10,688 nt of DNA from Pleurotus ostreatus/Saccharomyces cerevisiae fusant (taxonomy: Eukaryota; Opisthokonta). Every line of letters starts with the position of its first letter. Positions within the stretch are counted from its first letter, which is position 1. Location of the stretch: the NCBI GenBank assembly GCA_024196135.1, contig JAMQCK010001216.1, positions 1 to 10,688 on the forward strand, written 5' to 3'. The position numbers were made by a program, and so were the translations under genes. Of this stretch, positions 10,515 to 10,688 are shown one piece after another. The notes beneath the pieces were generated by a model. That model was not told the origin of the DNA, made no database searches, and saw nothing but the letters and a program-made list of their open reading frames with translations.

Positions 10515-10688
10515 GTTTTATTTCCGTGTTCGTTTTCGCTTCGTTTCTTCTTCTTCCCCCATCTCCTTCGCCCGCCTCTTTCCCCGTCCCCCGGTGGATT
10601 CGCTCGTGCCGCCGCTCTCTTCGCCGCGCAGATCCATCAGAGACACTCCTTGGTGCAGGTCGCCGTCCGCTCATCCTCATCCTCACAA
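10515..10688 (+). promoter_or_regulatory. Pyrimidine-rich stretch, likely promoter/5' UTR of a next plus-strand gene
   Basis: From about 10515 to 10592 the plus strand is dominated by C and T runs (TTTCTTCTTCTTCCCCC and similar), like the tracts near transcription starts in this kind of fungal genome; compare the one before LYS1 at 8834-8883. No ATG-started frame of interest follows before the window ends, so the gene would lie to the right. An antisense frame at 10465-10686 is only low-complexity Arg-rich read-through of this tract. Confidence 0.3.

Noticed and set aside
10465..10686. Arg-rich minus-strand frame at the right edge
   Set aside because: It is the reverse reading of a pyrimidine-rich promoter-like tract, with low-complexity protein and no family resemblance.

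Overview
The window looks like nuclear DNA of a filamentous fungus, most likely a mushroom-forming basidiomycete (Agaricomycetes). The reasons are densely packed genes, many short introns (47 to 102 bases, donors GTNNGT-like, acceptors mostly CAG or TAG), pyrimidine-rich tracts in front of start codons, and a gene for the fungal alpha-aminoadipate lysine pathway. The phylum is an inference from gene style and remembered protein resemblance, not from a search. All exon joins below come from reading splice sites and checking that frame and protein family continue across each join.

Layout from left to right. (1) Plus strand, 23-4721: a large eight-exon gene for a leucine-rich-repeat RhoGEF (LRR, long disordered middle, DH, PH). 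Its frame is open to the left edge, so the true start may lie outside. (2) 4722-5206: 485 bases without a convincing gene. (3) Minus strand, 6574-5207: a MYND zinc-finger protein with a long uncharacterised N-terminal region; both ends of the model are uncertain. (4) 6575-6820: a divergent promoter region. (5) Plus strand, 6821-7550: a four-exon gene for mitochondrial inner membrane protease subunit 1 (IMP1). (6) Minus strand, 8687-7556: a six-exon TTC1-type TPR protein whose stop codon is only five bases from the IMP1 stop. (7) 8688-8900: a compact bidirectional promoter with an E-box, two GAGTCAC copies and a pyrimidine tract. (8) Plus strand, 8901-10201: a four-exon saccharopine dehydrogenase (LYS1), 373 residues, ending in the peroxisomal-type tripeptide AKL. 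(9) 10202-10688: LYS1 3' flank followed by a pyrimidine-rich stretch that looks like the promoter or 5' UTR of a next gene.

The genes alternate in strand (+ - + - +), giving two convergent and two divergent junctions. I see no shared pathway: Rho signalling, a zinc-finger protein of unknown role, mitochondrial protein maturation, a co-chaperone-like adaptor and lysine synthesis. This is ordinary housekeeping territory. I found no mobile element, CRISPR, tRNA, rRNA, secondary-metabolite cluster or clearly new system. The points worth a second look concern gene overlap, splice choice, promoter motifs and organelle targeting.
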